The notes: a model not told the origin generated them from the sequence alone. Shown: positions 33,064 to 45,196, counted from the first letter of the stretch. The stretch: DNA of 64,000 nt from Brachionus manjavacas (GCA_019054805.1 JAHQIY010000022.1:186001-250000), one strand, 5' to 3'. Translations and numbers: made by a program.

Positions 33064-35034
33064 CTATGGAATTTTTTTGTTCAAAAAAGTGTTCTAAATA
33101 GATAAATTTTGTTTTAAAATAGGATACATATATTTTCTTATACTTTTTTTTGTATTTTAATTGCTTGAATTTATGTAATTCACGGATATACCCCAATGTA
33201 AGCGTTGAAGCGTTAATGAAAGATCTTATTTATTTTATTTTAACTATAACTTTTGAACCGTTCTTTTATTTTAAATAAAGTTTTTTTTAATTAAACACAA
33301 TTATTATTTTAATTCTCTTTTATTATTTTATTTTTTTTTCGAAAAAAAAATAAATCTCACAACTAATTAGCGATCAAATAAAAGAATTCACGGTTTTACC
33401 CCGTTTGACTATATACCTTTAATTTCCAAGTATTTCTCAGAATCTTTTTTGCGGTAAAAAGCTATGATCTCATTTAAATTATCTAGGAATTTTTCTCTAA
33501 ACTTATTTTGTAATTCTTGAGTATTCTTGAAAAAAATTAAAATGATCTTGCGATAAGATGTTTTTTAATTTTTTAAAAGGTGATTATGTTCGTAATTCAA
33601 ATAAACCGAGACTGTCTAATTATTAAACCAATTATTTGAAATAAAGCATTATTAACATGAATTTTGCCCTTTAAAAATTCTTTTTTTACGTAAATTTACG
33701 TAATTTAGGGAAATTTCGGTAAAATTTTTTTTTAATTTTTTTTCAATTGGTTTTAATTTACTGAAAAAAGTTTAAAATTGCCTAAAAAATGGCATATTTT
33801 TGGCATTTTTGTTTCTACGTAATTATTCGAAAAATTTAGTAAAATAACCGAAATTTTTGTAACTTATCGTAATTTAACCTTTTCTAACATATGTAATTTT
33901 CGAAAATTTTGTAGAATTCTTTGTTGAAGAAATCTTTGATGAAGAAATGTGGAAGAAAGGGGAAAAAAGTTTATACGCTCTTCACGAACTGGGTTGCAAG
34001 CTGGGTCAAAGCAGTCTTTACCTGATAGCCTTCTTATATTAACAATTTTGTCAGTCTTCTTTAAGACATCTTTTCGACTTAATCCATATTGGAAATAAAA
34101 GAAGCTTAAAGAACTGGAAACAAGACAAAATCTGCTTCTCAAAAGGACATTTGGAACAAAGAGATTCACAAGAATGAAACCTGTTTTAGAGTGACTATGT
34201 AATGTTAGAAAGGAGCAAATTTATCAAAAGCATAGGATATTTTTTCTTAAAACAGCTCAAACAAAGTAGAACATGTCTTAGCCTATTAACCTATCTGAGT
34301 GATAATTACGAAACTTATCAGTAAAAAATACCTCTATGTGTAAACAATTGTCTAACTCAGAAAAAAAAATATTCAAATTATTTGTATCAAAATAAACCTC
34401 CATTGTGGAGAAGTAAAAATTTACAAAAAAGTTACAAAAATAAGATATCAAAATAGAAATTTAAGAATTTAAAAATTTAAGAATAAAAATAAAAGAAAAG
34501 ATCAAAAGACCAAAAAAAAATATTTATAAAATTTTATTATTTTTTCATAAACTGTGATAAACTTTTCATAAATTACTTTATTTTTTCATATTTTAAGACA
34601 TTTTTTCGAATTTCCCCTTTGAAAAATTCATAATTTTTTGACAATCACCAACTGTACTGATTTGTTCCGATGATTTACCAAAATTTTGGAAAAAAAAATA
34701 AAATAAAATAAAATTTCTTTATGATAAATAAATTTTCCAAAATTTCAAAATAATCTATCTAGTTCTTTAGATAACAATAAAACTACTACAAGCGAACAAT
34801 TTAGCCATCTTAAGGTGATTTTTTATAAAAGACATTTTTTTGAAAATAAAAAAGACCACATTTAGTCGAAATATGAATACTATTTTTTGCTCCTGCGCAT
34901 ACTCTTGAAAATTTACTTAAGATGTCAACTATAGATGTCAATACTTAAGATGTCAATATATTTTAAAGAACTTTATATCAAAATTTCGCAAGAACTTATC
35001 AAAATCAGGTAATTTTTTGTCAAGTTTAATAAAG
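33064..35034. other. AT-rich stretch without a supported gene
   Basis: Holds ACGTAAA-motif repeat DNA (33650-33890). The patch at 33890-34200 is less AT-rich and open on the minus strand for 101 codons, but it shows no family motif I can name. Confidence 0.4.
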
Positions 35035-35413
35035 GGACATCCAAAGACTGATTGAAATATAATTTTCTGGGCATTTTGAATTTTCATACAAACCTTCCAC
35101 AAAATTTCAAAAATAAAGTTCTTTTTAATTAATTTAGATTAAAAAAAATGAGCCTTTTAAACTTTGAGCATGTTTCACTAAATTCAACATATAAAAATTA
35201 ATCTTAATTAACAATATTTATGATCAATTAAAATATCAATATTCTAAGATTTAATATTTTTTATCTCTATGATCTTTTCTATTTTGCAATTTGTAAATTT
35301 GTTTTTGTTAAATGAATTCTATAAGAAAATTCTATAAGCTCATTTGGTTTTAGTTTATTCTTCTTATTATTATTCATTTGTTCGTTTATCTGTGCTAAGC
35401 TAGAGCTCATTCA
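35035..35413 (-). repeat. LINE 3' UTR-like repeat and LINE-A-like tail
   Basis: 35035-35305 is a diverged second copy of 21055-21350 (both include TTTTGAATTTTC or TCTGAATTTTC, CTTTTTAAACTTTGA-like and CTATGATC then TTTGTAAATTT). Immediately after, 35360-35413 on the minus strand reads CTGAATGAGCTCTAGCTTAG, then ACAAATGAATAATAATAAG, a variant of the LINE-A tail with hairpin GAGCT-CT-AGCTT. Confidence 0.55.
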
Positions 35414-35658
35414 GATACAAAAAAGGGTCTCCGACGTTATGTTTACCAATTGATCACGAAACATGTGACGAAGATCACTTTGCTCAGTTAATAACCAGCA
35501 CTGGTCACTATTTGGTGACCAAGGAAATATGTGACCATATTTTTCAGACACTGTCAAGAATTTTTTAAATATTAAAATAAAATGAAGTTGCAATTTTTAA
35601 ACATTTGAAAAATAGAGAAAAAAATTGATTGACTTTTTTTCTAAAGGTTTAAACTTAG

Positions 35659-35840
35659 TTCTGTAAATGCAACATAGTGCAATTTTCAAAGTTGCATCAA
35701 ATATCAAAGCCTGCTAAATTTGCAGAGTTTAAATTTCAATTTAATCGAGCGTGGTGCATTTTGCAGAGATTCTGCACACCATTAGCAGACTTTTACAGTT
35801 GATGCAACTTTGAATGTTGCACCATGCTGCATTTACAGAA
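35659..35840. mobile_element. MITE with 42-bp terminal inverted repeats
   Basis: The left arm starts TTCTGTAAATGCAACATAGT (35659) and the right arm, read on the minus strand from 35840, starts TTCTGTAAATGCAGCATGGT. Both go on to TTCAAAGTTGCATCAA, with about 37 of 42 positions equal. The centre has further short palindromes (GCAGAGATTCTGC). Total about 182 bp. The target duplication is unclear, so the superfamily is open. Confidence 0.75.
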
Positions 35841-38800
35841 TTTATTTAAAACTTTTAGATAAAAAGTTATTAAATTTTTTAATACTTTGTTCTGTTCTTT
35901 TGTACTGAACTTCACAAAACCAAAAATATTAAGCTTGACTGAGTTTGAAAATTTGGCTTGAGTGGCTAATGGTGCCCCAGGCGAGAAAATTCAATAGGCG
36001 TCAGATTATTCGGACACTGCCTCTGAGAGTGGATCAGGTTCTAATTTTGGGTTATGTAATTTTGAACATGAAGTTTTCATAGGAGATGAAATTGAAAAAG
36101 TTACCATGCATGGAGCTATTCTTGTAGCTCTAGTTCTACTACTAATGTTATTCTTCAGGACAGTTATTGAACCACTGCCTAATTTAAATCAACTGATAGG
36201 ATTGAATCAGTCAATGACAAAATGGTAAATTAACAAAAAAAGTACAGCAAAGATGCAAAAGGTTTGATCTAGAAAACTTTAAGTGACAAAAAGGATCCTA
36301 TTTTATGTGATCTATGCAGTCAATACATGAAAGGTGAATTAAGCTTAAAAATTCAAAAAAGTAGGAAACATAAAAATTAAGTTAAGTTTTACTTAAATTT
36401 TAATTTTTGTATGATTGATTAAGAAATAATAAAGTGGATGATTTTTTTTATTTTATAAAAATTTATTTATCGCATAACTAAAAAATTTAAAATAAAGATT
36501 TTCAGTAAAGAAATTAAATAAAAGAAAATTAAAAAAGACAAATTGAAATAAGTGCTTAAAATAATTTATATTTTTGAAGCTTCAGTTCTTATTTTGAATG
36601 GGACTTTGAAAAAAAAATTTTCCATTCACACAATTATGACTATCTAGAATGAATAGTTCCAACGTTGATTAAATTCCATAGATCATTAGTTGCTAATAAT
36701 ATTTAACAAGGTGTTATAGATATGCTTGAGGAATTATCTAAATATGACTTAGAGATTAGTACAATATTTGCATTTAATAGTTGTAAACATTGAGTAAAAT
36801 TGGAATCGATATGCATCGATTGATGGACTATTAAAAAGAAATTAATTCAAATCCAAATTCTGTCAAAAAGCTTAAAGAAGAAAAATAAACTAAAAAGCAT
36901 GACACCAGTAAACAATAATTTCCAACTGTTACTGAATAAGACAGTAATTTATGAGTTCTTAGAAAAAGACTTTAACAAAGAACAAATTAATTTGGCACAC
37001 TTGAACAGAATTTTTACACCTAAAGAAAGTCATGTGGTCTAAAAGTATGCTCTATCTGATTAGCTTAAATGTTTTTGTGCACTTAAAATATCTTGAATTA
37101 CAAATCGAAGCAATTTGAAACTTTAAATTTCAGATTCGTACAATAACTAAGTAGATGATGAGCTCTTGAATAGAATGGAACAGTATTGACGAGCAATGCG
37201 ATGAATATGACTCTTAGTAATTATTTTTATTGCTTTTAGCTGTTTAATTGTCAAAAATATGAGTTAAATATTACAAATATTTTAATTTCATTAACTTTGT
37301 ATCCACTTAATTGGAAAAAGTAAATTGTTTCAATTTGGATTAAAATTTCAAAAGCCTTGTTTTAAGACAAAGTCAAAAACAAATATTCCAATTTAAAACT
37401 ATCAACAATAAACATAAAAACAAAAAGACAAGATTTGAAATTAAATAATTCAAAATCATTTTATTTAGAATTCGAAAAAAATCAAAATTTTTTTAATTTT
37501 AAAAAAATAAAAATACAACAAAAAATTTTCTTTTTTTCATTTAATTACCGCAAAAGTTTTAATTTCAAGTTAAATATTCATAAAATGAGATTAACAAAAA
37601 ATAAAACATTAAAATAACTTTAAAACCAAATATTAAATCAGAACTGCTGAAAACGAACAAATTTTGATGGCAAGTTTTTTTTTCTATTTAACTTTTTTGA
37701 AATTTTGAAATTACGTTGTTTCATTAAAACTCAATACTTAAGCATGTTAAAATTTGAAATTTAATTATGCAATTATTTTTAAAAATGTAAAATAGAACTT
37801 GCCATATCTTTTTTGAAACACAAAATTTTTAGATTAAAACTTAAGATTTTAGGCAAAAATTAAAAATTGACCAATTTTTAATTTTTCTTTATTTTAATTT
37901 AACATTTTCACCCAAATCTCTTGCTTCAAAGGTGCAATAAAACTAAAAAAACTTGATTTTTATGCGACCCAAGACCTAAAACAGGTGTAAGTTAAAAATG
38001 TATTGACATGTACCAGATGGTGTTTGTTGTATGCACCAAAGTTGGATTTTGTTTAGGGGGCTGCAAAATTGAACCACGGAATACGCTATCTCAAATCTTG
38101 CAAAATCCCATTTGACTTTATTGCAAACCTCATAGAACAAACTAATTTAAATGTATATATGTTTAATATTTTTCAAAAATTTTTTTTCTCTATTTGTGAA
38201 TAATCTAAAACTCATTTTAAATTAGACCAATTTATTATGTAATTTCTGATTCCAATTAATAATTTCAAACATTATCCAAAATAAGAACACAAGGGCTAAA
38301 TACAAAACGCTGCCATTTGCAACTTGGCTGGAAATTTTATAAATTATTTTTTTTTAAGAAAAAATTGTAAAAGATCATGAACAAAGCTAAAAAGAATCTC
38401 ACTGTAGAATCCATAAAATATTACTTAATGATAAAAAAGCAATCGAAGATCATGTGGTCACTTCCGGAGAAGTTTAGACAAGATTAATACTAAATTGAAA
38501 ATTGAATTCTCGTCTCACAAAAAAAATAATTTTTTTTGTTGATTCTAATTAAATATCTACTTATTTATTAAGATTGAACCTCTCTTAGAGAGAAAATACT
38601 TAAAAAGAGAACGAATAAAAACAAAATAAAAAAAAAAAATTATAAAAAAAGTTTAGTCATGTTCCTCTATTTTTAAAATACATTACAAAATATGGTTATC
38701 ATATATCACATTCTTATGTACATTGTATATTGTCATTATATAAGATCATTCCAAGAAATGACTAACCAAATTTTAATAATTTTTTTATCTTTCTTTACTA

Positions 38801-39046
38801 TGCTTGTAAAGTCTCGGTTTTAGACTTTAGGGATTTAAGCCAAGAAATAAATAAAACAATTTAATTTAATTTAAAGTTTATTAAATGGAATCCAAAATTA
38901 TAACAAATAGTTAGTGGTTTATATAGTAGTTAGTTGTTGTCGTGCGCTGCCTGCAGTTATGACTAAACCGCATTTAAAAGAATACTAAAGAGAAATATTA
39001 AAAGATGTCAAAAAAATGGACTTGACTTTTTTAGCCAGAAAGCTCT
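35841..39046. other. AT-rich stretch with decayed coding-like patches
   Basis: 35940-36400 and 36700-37060 have more balanced composition and short in-frame peptide-like runs, for example DPILCDLCSQYMKGELSLK (a possible BED-type CxxC piece as in hAT transposases). Stops and frame changes are frequent and no catalytic motif is seen. The rest is plain AT-rich DNA. Confidence 0.3.
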
Positions 39047-39450
39047 TTAACGCTAGAAGCACCAAAACGAGTTAAAGTGACTTGTTTTAATAGAATCTGA
39101 TGGACAAAAATGGATAATAATTTATTATTTGGAAAAATCTATTCAAAACTTAATTTTAATTGAGTAAAAATAAAAATTTGGCTAAAAAAAAGTATCTTGC
39201 AAAAATTTTATCTTCTACTGAATTCATTCCTTTTTGAAGCAATTTTTCGTCTTTCATGTAAAATACGCAAACTTTAATTTTTGCATTTTTTAAATTTGCT
39301 TATCTTCGTTCAAGTATTAGGATTTAAGTCAGTTTTTAAAGACTTGAATACTTTTTATAAATATTTTATGACTCATCCATTGATTTAGTAGATAAATTCA
39401 AAATTTTAATTAAAAAACGAGTCAAAATGACTCTTTTTGGTGCTTCTAGT
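39047..39450. mobile_element. piggyBac-type MITE, about 400 bp
   Basis: TTAA (39047-39050) is followed by CGCTAGAAGCACCAAAACGA, then GTTAAAGTGACTTGTTTT. The right end, inverted from 39450, reads ACTAGAAGCACCAAAAAGAG, then TCATTTTGACTCGTTTT. The start C-N-CTAGAA and the subterminal palindrome CGAGTCA-N-TGACTCG recall known piggyBac ends. The right TTAA is no longer intact. Non-coding. A different family from 4622-5386. Confidence 0.65.
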
Positions 39451-39732
39451 AGTACATACTTGATTTTGTACAAAGGAAATATTTTTTTTATTTGAATTTA
39501 GTTAATTTAGAAAGTTATTCTTATTTTTAAGCTGAAAAAAAATTGTGCTCAAATAGCAAACATTGACTTAGATTTTAGCGGCCAAAAATCGAAATTTTAC
39601 AGTCATAACCATCATTCATTAGTGGAAGAAAAAAAAAGTCGAAAAAATTTAACAGTTTTTTTTTGGCTATAAAATATTTATTTTTGATAAAATTTACAAT
39701 AAATTAAAAATGAAAAATAAATAAAATAATTG

Positions 39733-40527
39733 CTATATGGACAATAGTTGTGACATGCGTTCAATGTACTCGATGGCTGACTTGAGGGTCTCGGATCTGG
39801 ACAGCTTATTCTTGGCAAACTCCGAAATGGGCAGCACTTTTCTCAGCTCTTCAAAAGCTTTGTTCAATTTAAGCATTCTTCTCTTTTCGCGCATTGTGGC
39901 CTCGGCTCTTTGCAGCCGATTCAAAATGCGCTTTCGCTTCCTCTTTCCACTCGACTCTGCTCCGCCACAATCATCCATCTGAGTGCTCAAGAGCTTGTGG
40001 GTCTGCCTCGGCTGAGCCCGTTCACTGCAAATAATGAACCTCTTGGCATTGTCCAATTGCTCGATTAGCTCGTCGTCATCAGTCTCTGTTAGACTACACG
40101 AAAACGAAGCTGATATGTTCGAATTGTCGAGCTCAATGGAATTTCTGAGTTGGACCGCCGGGTTGTCCGCGTTTTGGCAACTAGCCGGATAATAGTAAGC
40201 ATAGTCGTTTCTATTGTAACTTTGATAGTAGTTGGGGTTGTAGTAGTCGGCGGCGGTGGTGCCATAGTCTGCGAATTGAGTGGGGTAGCTTTCGTATTCG
40301 CATGGGTTCTGCTGAAACTGCCACTCGTACTGATGCTGCGCTTGATACTGGTTGTCTGTGTAGCTCGATTGGAGGAGTTCAGCGTTGAAATTGAAAGGAG
40401 AGTCCGGCAAGGAGCAGGACGAGGATGGCGATGTTTGCAGGTCGTTGAGCCACTGGCCCATCAGCTTCGACTGATCTTCGAATGATTCAACAAGCTCCGA
40501 TTTAATCATGTTGGTTTCAAAGAACAT
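39733..40527 (-). CDS. Basic helix-loop-helix transcription factor, intronless
   Basis: 264 residues from ATG 40527-40525 to the stop at 39733. The bHLH lies at the very C-terminus (about 205-262): RAEATMREKRRMLKLNKAFE then ELRKVLPISEFAKNKLSRSE and TLKSAIEYIERMSQLL. The Lys-Leu-Ser-Arg-x-Glu-Thr-Leu helix 2 and the N-x-x-F helix 1 belong to class A (achaete-scute, Fer3/Nato3, Twist-like); helix 2 looks most like achaete-scute, but the basic region is atypical (EATMREKRR). I do not assign an orthologue. A basic KRKRKR run precedes the domain. The N-terminal half is Tyr/Gln/Asn-rich, likely an activation region. GC-rich codon use, as in SNRK. It probably binds E-boxes as a heterodimer with a class I bHLH. 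Confidence 0.9.
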   Translation of the reverse strand: MFFETNMIKSELVESFEDQSKLMGQWLNDLQTSPSSSCSLPDSPFNFNAELLQSSYTDNQYQAQHQYEWQFQQNPCEYESYPTQFADYGTTAADYYNPNYYQSYNRNDYAYYYPASCQNADNPAVQLRNSIELDNSNISASFSCSLTETDDDELIEQLDNAKRFIICSERAQPRQTHKLLSTQMDDCGGAESSGKRKRKRILNRLQRAEATMREKRRMLKLNKAFEELRKVLPISEFAKNKLSRSETLKSAIEYIERMSQLLSI

Positions 40528-40794
40528 TTTTGAGAGGCTTGATAGCAAATTTTTGTCAATTTTTGGAGTGTGTAGATGAAAAATAGTTTTAATTTAAACG
40601 TGTGTCTAAAATTCTAACAACCCAATTATAAATAAACAAATAGGAGACAACCAAAATTCATTGGCTCAGAAAGAACAACCTTTTTTTTCTCCAGCAAATG
40701 GAAATAAATATCGATTAATCATCGAATAAATATGATGCCAAATAATAAATGGAATATCTGAAAAGAAAAAAAAGCAACAAAAACAACAACAAAA

Positions 40795-40890
40795 AGAGAA
40801 GGTATTTCAAATAGACTAATCAAGCTGATGCTTTTCTAAGCGAAGCAATTAAATGCTTACATAGACAAGCCAAAAAGCAAGCTCCTCTAG
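40795..40890. promoter_or_regulatory. Non-coding block upstream of the bHLH gene with a second copy at 43.93 kb
   Basis: From AAGGTATTTCAA to AAGCTCCTCTAG, about 95 bp are roughly 85% alike to 43934-44025. Both include AATCAAGCTGAT, CTTTTCTAA-N-CGAAG and AATTAAATGCTT. This copy lies 270-365 bp before the bHLH start; the other lies 3.4 kb upstream. The match resumes after the LINE-A tail that follows (41525-41560 versus 44058-44090). Either a duplicated control element or a dispersed repeat. Confidence 0.35.
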
Positions 40891-40894
40891 ATTA

Positions 40895-41535
40895 TTTATT
40901 TGTTTTCTGTACCGAGCTAAAGCTCCTTCAGAATAAGTTAAAAATAAAATAAAATTAAAGTTAATAAAATTAGATAAAAAAAAGAATCAAAATAGATAAT
41001 AAGCTAAATCTTGTCCTTTTAACTTTTTTGACTGCTGTAAATTGTATCATATTGAACTTTTTGCGTTCTTGAATATGAGCTATTATCATAATCGTAGCTA
41101 AAAAATTGACCACTTTGCAGTTACATGAATACTGTGTCATTCGCCAACACTTGTAAGTTTCCTTTGTGCATAACTTTTCGAATCTTTGACCTTTTTTTGA
41201 TCTGTAAATGCCAAAGGCAAGAAAATTTCAAGAACTATCTAGTGGTATCTTCGGTTTTCCTTAATTCGAAAAATTCATTGCAAAAAACCTATTTGAAAAA
41301 CGTCAAATTATGGGTTTTTTGCTCTTTTTCGAAGTCGCCTAAAATCTTGTCCTTTCAACTTTTTTGACTGCTGTAAATTGTATCATGTAGAACTTTTTGC
41401 GCTCTTGAAATTGAGCTATTAATCATTATCGTAGCTAAAAAATTGACCATTCTGCAGTGACTTGAAAACTAAGTAAATAAGCTAAAAAAAATTAAAGCTG
41501 AAAAGACATAAATTGGAAAAGATTGTTACATCATT
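40895..41535 (-). mobile_element. LINE-A 3' tail, minus strand, with a nested insertion
   Basis: The hairpin GAGCTAAAGCTC (40914-40925) and the T-rich UTR match LINE-A at 10.8-10.98 kb on the minus strand up to about 41008. The UTR continues at 41462 (AATAAGCTAAAAAAAATTAA, then GAAAAGACATAAATTGGAAA). The 455 bp between are foreign. The same genomic site without any LINE appears to exist at 44.03 kb. Confidence 0.8.
41009..41466. repeat. Insert with about 120-bp direct repeats at its ends
   Basis: TCTTGTCCTTTTAACTTTTT (from 41009) and TCTTGTCCTTTCAACTTTTT (from 41345) begin two copies of about 115 bp at roughly 88% identity, 336 bp apart. AATAAGCTAAA lies at both borders of the insert, so it may be the target duplication. 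It could be one and a third units of a 336-bp tandem repeat, or a very small retroelement with terminal direct repeats. No coding. Confidence 0.55.
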
Positions 41536-41635
41536 TTTAAATAATCACGATGATGAGTTTTTTAAGTCAACATCAACGTGAGCTTCCTTCGAAGCGTGAT
41601 CCTATCAAGCAGAAAATAGACTAAATGTTCACTTC

Positions 41636-42170
41636 TGTGACATAGCGGCATTTTTGTCGATATCACTGGTAAAATGATTAACAATCCAATACGAGGATAA
41701 AAAGCCCCAGAAGACTAATAAAAGTGTTTTTCGGTTAGTACCTGGGAAAAATAAAAGTCTATGTTTAGTCCCGGTCATTGGTGACCCGGCAGTGATCACA
41801 ATGATCGACACTTCCCTAGCATTCGCTTTATAAAAGCGGAGGAACATGTGATATAGCTACATCACTGTCGATATCACTTTAAAGTTGATTAACTTAACTA
41901 TGAGTGTTTGAGTTAACAAGGAGCCTAAATAGCCTCTAAAGAGGAGATCGGATAGACGGGCCCAAGGGTACTAATGTAAACATTACAACTGCCTTTAGTA
42001 ATCTGAGGGTAATCTCTCATAAAATTGAAATTGATATTACGATCCAAGTCTTGACATGCTTCTATTTGCTCCTTGGTACTGTATGATCTTCAATTGACTG
42101 CAGTTAAAGCAAATTATTCAATAAACTATTTAAAAGTATACTTGTATTTATCATTCAATAACTCCCCCTA
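41636..42170 (+). mobile_element. Possible solo LTR (fossil)
   Basis: The segment begins TGTGACATAGCGGCA and is richer in GC than its flanks. It contains a TATA-like TTTATAAAAGCGG (about 41829-41841) and, later, a polyadenylation-like TTCAATAAACT (about 42117), then an AT-rich end with CAATAACTCCCCCTACAC. Promoter-then-polyA order and a TG start resemble an LTR of a BEL/Pao- or gypsy-type element. No coding region adjoins, so it would be a solo, old copy. Clear target duplications were not found. Confidence 0.4.
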
Positions 42171-45100
42171 CACTCACGTTCTAGCTACTATTTAAACTAC
42201 TAACTTTTTGAAATAACAACCTTATTCCATCTAATAAACTTTCAAGCAAACTTAATTTTTTTTAAAGCATTGAGACTTCAATTTTGCCAAAACTCAAAAT
42301 CAAATTTTTGTCGATACATACAATTTAGACAAAAGATTTAATTCATTGACATGTGTATAAATTTTTTCCGGAAATAAAAAAGATGGAAGTACAAGAGTTG
42401 GCTGCTTTTTGATGATCACTTTGAATACAGTTCTAGTTATCAATCTAGCAATCAAATACTGAAAATCAGTACATTAAATTGTCTTTTGTTAAACAAACAT
42501 AAGCATGTTTATGTTTATTTGGATGAACAGTAATTACATAAAATGAAAGTTAATTATTAATCAAAACTAAAGCATTAATTGTGAGTAGAAATTGTTTTTT
42601 CTTTAAATTGGGACCGAAAAGAAGTTCTGAACTGCCCAGTGACTAGTACCTAAATTATTTTTAAAATAAAAAAATTAAAATATAAATTCATATTGTTTTT
42701 TCACTCTTAGTTTATTTACTTACTCATTAATTGATAATTTTTTATTTACAAAAAATGAAATTACTTTCGGCTTAAATTGATATTTTACTTCTGATTTTTT
42801 TTTATCATTTAATATATTTCTATAAAAAAATTAACCAATAATAAAATTATCGCTATCTCTTTGTTAAAATTGTCAGAAATTACATTTTTTTTCTGAAAAT
42901 CTTGTACTAAATTTTTTTGACAATCTTGACCATAATCTTGTACTTCAACTATCTAATATTATAGTTGTGTGACCAAAATTAGAATTTTTGAGATCTATAT
43001 AGTTAAATAAAATAGCATTTATGTATCGTTAGGCTGAAAAGAAGGACTTGGTCCATTCTATACAGTCTGTGGGTCACCCTCAAATTATTTAAATAAAAAA
43101 AAGTTAAATAAAAGTTAAAAAAAATAAATGTGTAATTTAATTGGAAAAATTTGTCATTATACTATTTTAATGTAAATAAAATCTTAACTTTTTGTATTTT
43201 TAAGGGGATAGTATTGAATCAAAAAGTCAATAAAATATTTAAAAAACATTTGAATAATAATAAATATTTTTTATAAATATGAAAATAAAGCACGGTAAGT
43301 TTATTAAACTTGTCAAAAATTTTGCACTGCTTTCCACTAATTTTGTTCTTAGATCCGGATTTTTTTTAACTACTTGAATAGTTTTATTAATTTTATTCTC
43401 ATAATAGCATAGAAATGTAATTCTTTGTATTTATTTTAAATAAATTTAAAAAAAATTATTATTAAAGATATTTTTACAACTTAATTTTTATCCCTTTTAT
43501 TACAACTAAAATTGAATTTTTTTTTAATTTTTTTTTTAATTTGTCTTTTTTACAAAGGATTGTTGGTGCGTAACCTTGGGGAAAAATATTAACTAAAAGT
43601 ATGCCAACATTTTAATTATTATAATTTCTGTCCGAAAAAAATACAACAATCATTTAGCTGGTCCTTTAGAAACAAGATTTTGACAACAATTAAAATTTTT
43701 TTTAAATAAGTGGTTCTATACAGTTACACAAATTTTCTGACTTTCAATTTAATTTTATTTTTCCATTCTTTCTTATCTCTTCAACATTAATCATGTTTGC
43801 TATCAAAATAAAAATATTTTTAAAAATGTTTTAGATTTTTTTAACTATTTGGATGAAGGAGTCTAAGGATTCGAACAGAAATACAAATAAATAATAAAAA
43901 GACAATAATAGGAAGATCTGAGAAAAAGAAAAAAAGGTATTTCAACTAGATTAATCAAGCTGATACTTTTCTAAACGAAGTAATTAAATGCTTTTATAGA
44001 CGAACACAAAAGTAAGCTCCTCTAGTTGATTATTACTTTCGTTTGAAATACTTAAATGATTCTTTAATAATCATGATGATGAGTTTAAAGTCAAAAGCGT
44101 GCACCGATTGCAGTTTTGTTTTTTAATTAATTTAAACTAGATCTTAATTGAGCGTTTTACAGCCATACCGCTAAATTTTTCTTTGATTTTGTTTAAAATT
44201 AAATTATTTTTAAAAAGGCCTATTTAATTTTAGTTTATTTTTGAGGACCAGCCAAAAGGACATCAAGTCTTAGCACTTGTTCTAATGATAATTTTGAAAA
44301 AAAAAATAAAATATTTCGGTCCCAATGCGAGTTTTATATCTAGAAAAAGGTAAAGGAACCGATGTAAATATTGTGAAAAAATGGACACAAATTTACCTTT
44401 TCATAAAAGCTATTCTAACTGATGCGTGCTGATATTTAGACTTCTGATACAAATCGGCTTTTCAAAAGTGAGAGGAATCAATCAATTTCAAGCATATTGA
44501 TCAAAATTAGGGGAAGAAGAAGAAAAAAGCCTTGAACGCTTCAATTTGGGACCATTAATTTTGTGATTAAAATACAAATATATTTATTTAATGTATCAAA
44601 AATTCAAAAAATTAATAAACCTTATCGCATCCCTTACTAATATAGCGGTTTTTTTTATTTCTTTTTGTTTGTTTTTTTCTTGACAAATAAATTTTGGGCA
44701 TCAATTGGTAGTTGTAAAATTGTCTGACGAAAAAAGTCAAAAATATTAATAATTGTCATTTTATAATTATGAGAATAATCAACCAATTAAAGATTATTTC
44801 TATAATTTATGATTAATCGTGGTGTATCAATTCGTAGAAAATTGATAGATGTAATTTTTATTAGAAAAATGTTTCATAGAAATATGCTCATAGATTTTTT
44901 TTGAATAAAATTATTAAATAAAATTGAAAAATTATTTTTGAATGGTTTGTGAGATTTTTTATTTTTATTTGTTCTGAAAATAAAAATATTAAATTTAAAT
45001 TTATATTTTTTGTAAAAAAAAAAAAATTCAAAAAATTATCACATATTGCTATTATATGATAAATTCTCTTTGACATATTTTTATTCAATTTAAAATCTTT

Positions 45101-45190
45101 TCCATGAATCTAAAAATTTAATTTTTACCCCAAATAAAATGTTACAAAAAATTGATGACACTGAAGAAGTCGCCGTAAAGTCAATTGAGA
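42171..45190. other. AT-rich intergenic stretch with scattered repeat ends
   Basis: Contains a LINE-B 3' end at 43029-43100 (+), AGGCTGAAAAGAAGGACTTG then CTGTGGGTCACCCTC, and the duplicated block at 43934-44090. No gene is supported; the rest is low complexity. Confidence 0.5.
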
Positions 45191-45196
45191 GTATAT

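Noticed and set aside
33864-34169. 101-codon minus-strand open frame
   Set aside because: No motif, no start context and no family resemblance; probably chance or an unreadable relic.
38000-38130. GC-richer patch with peptide-like minus-strand reading
   Set aside because: Short runs only; no catalytic or structural motif could be identified.
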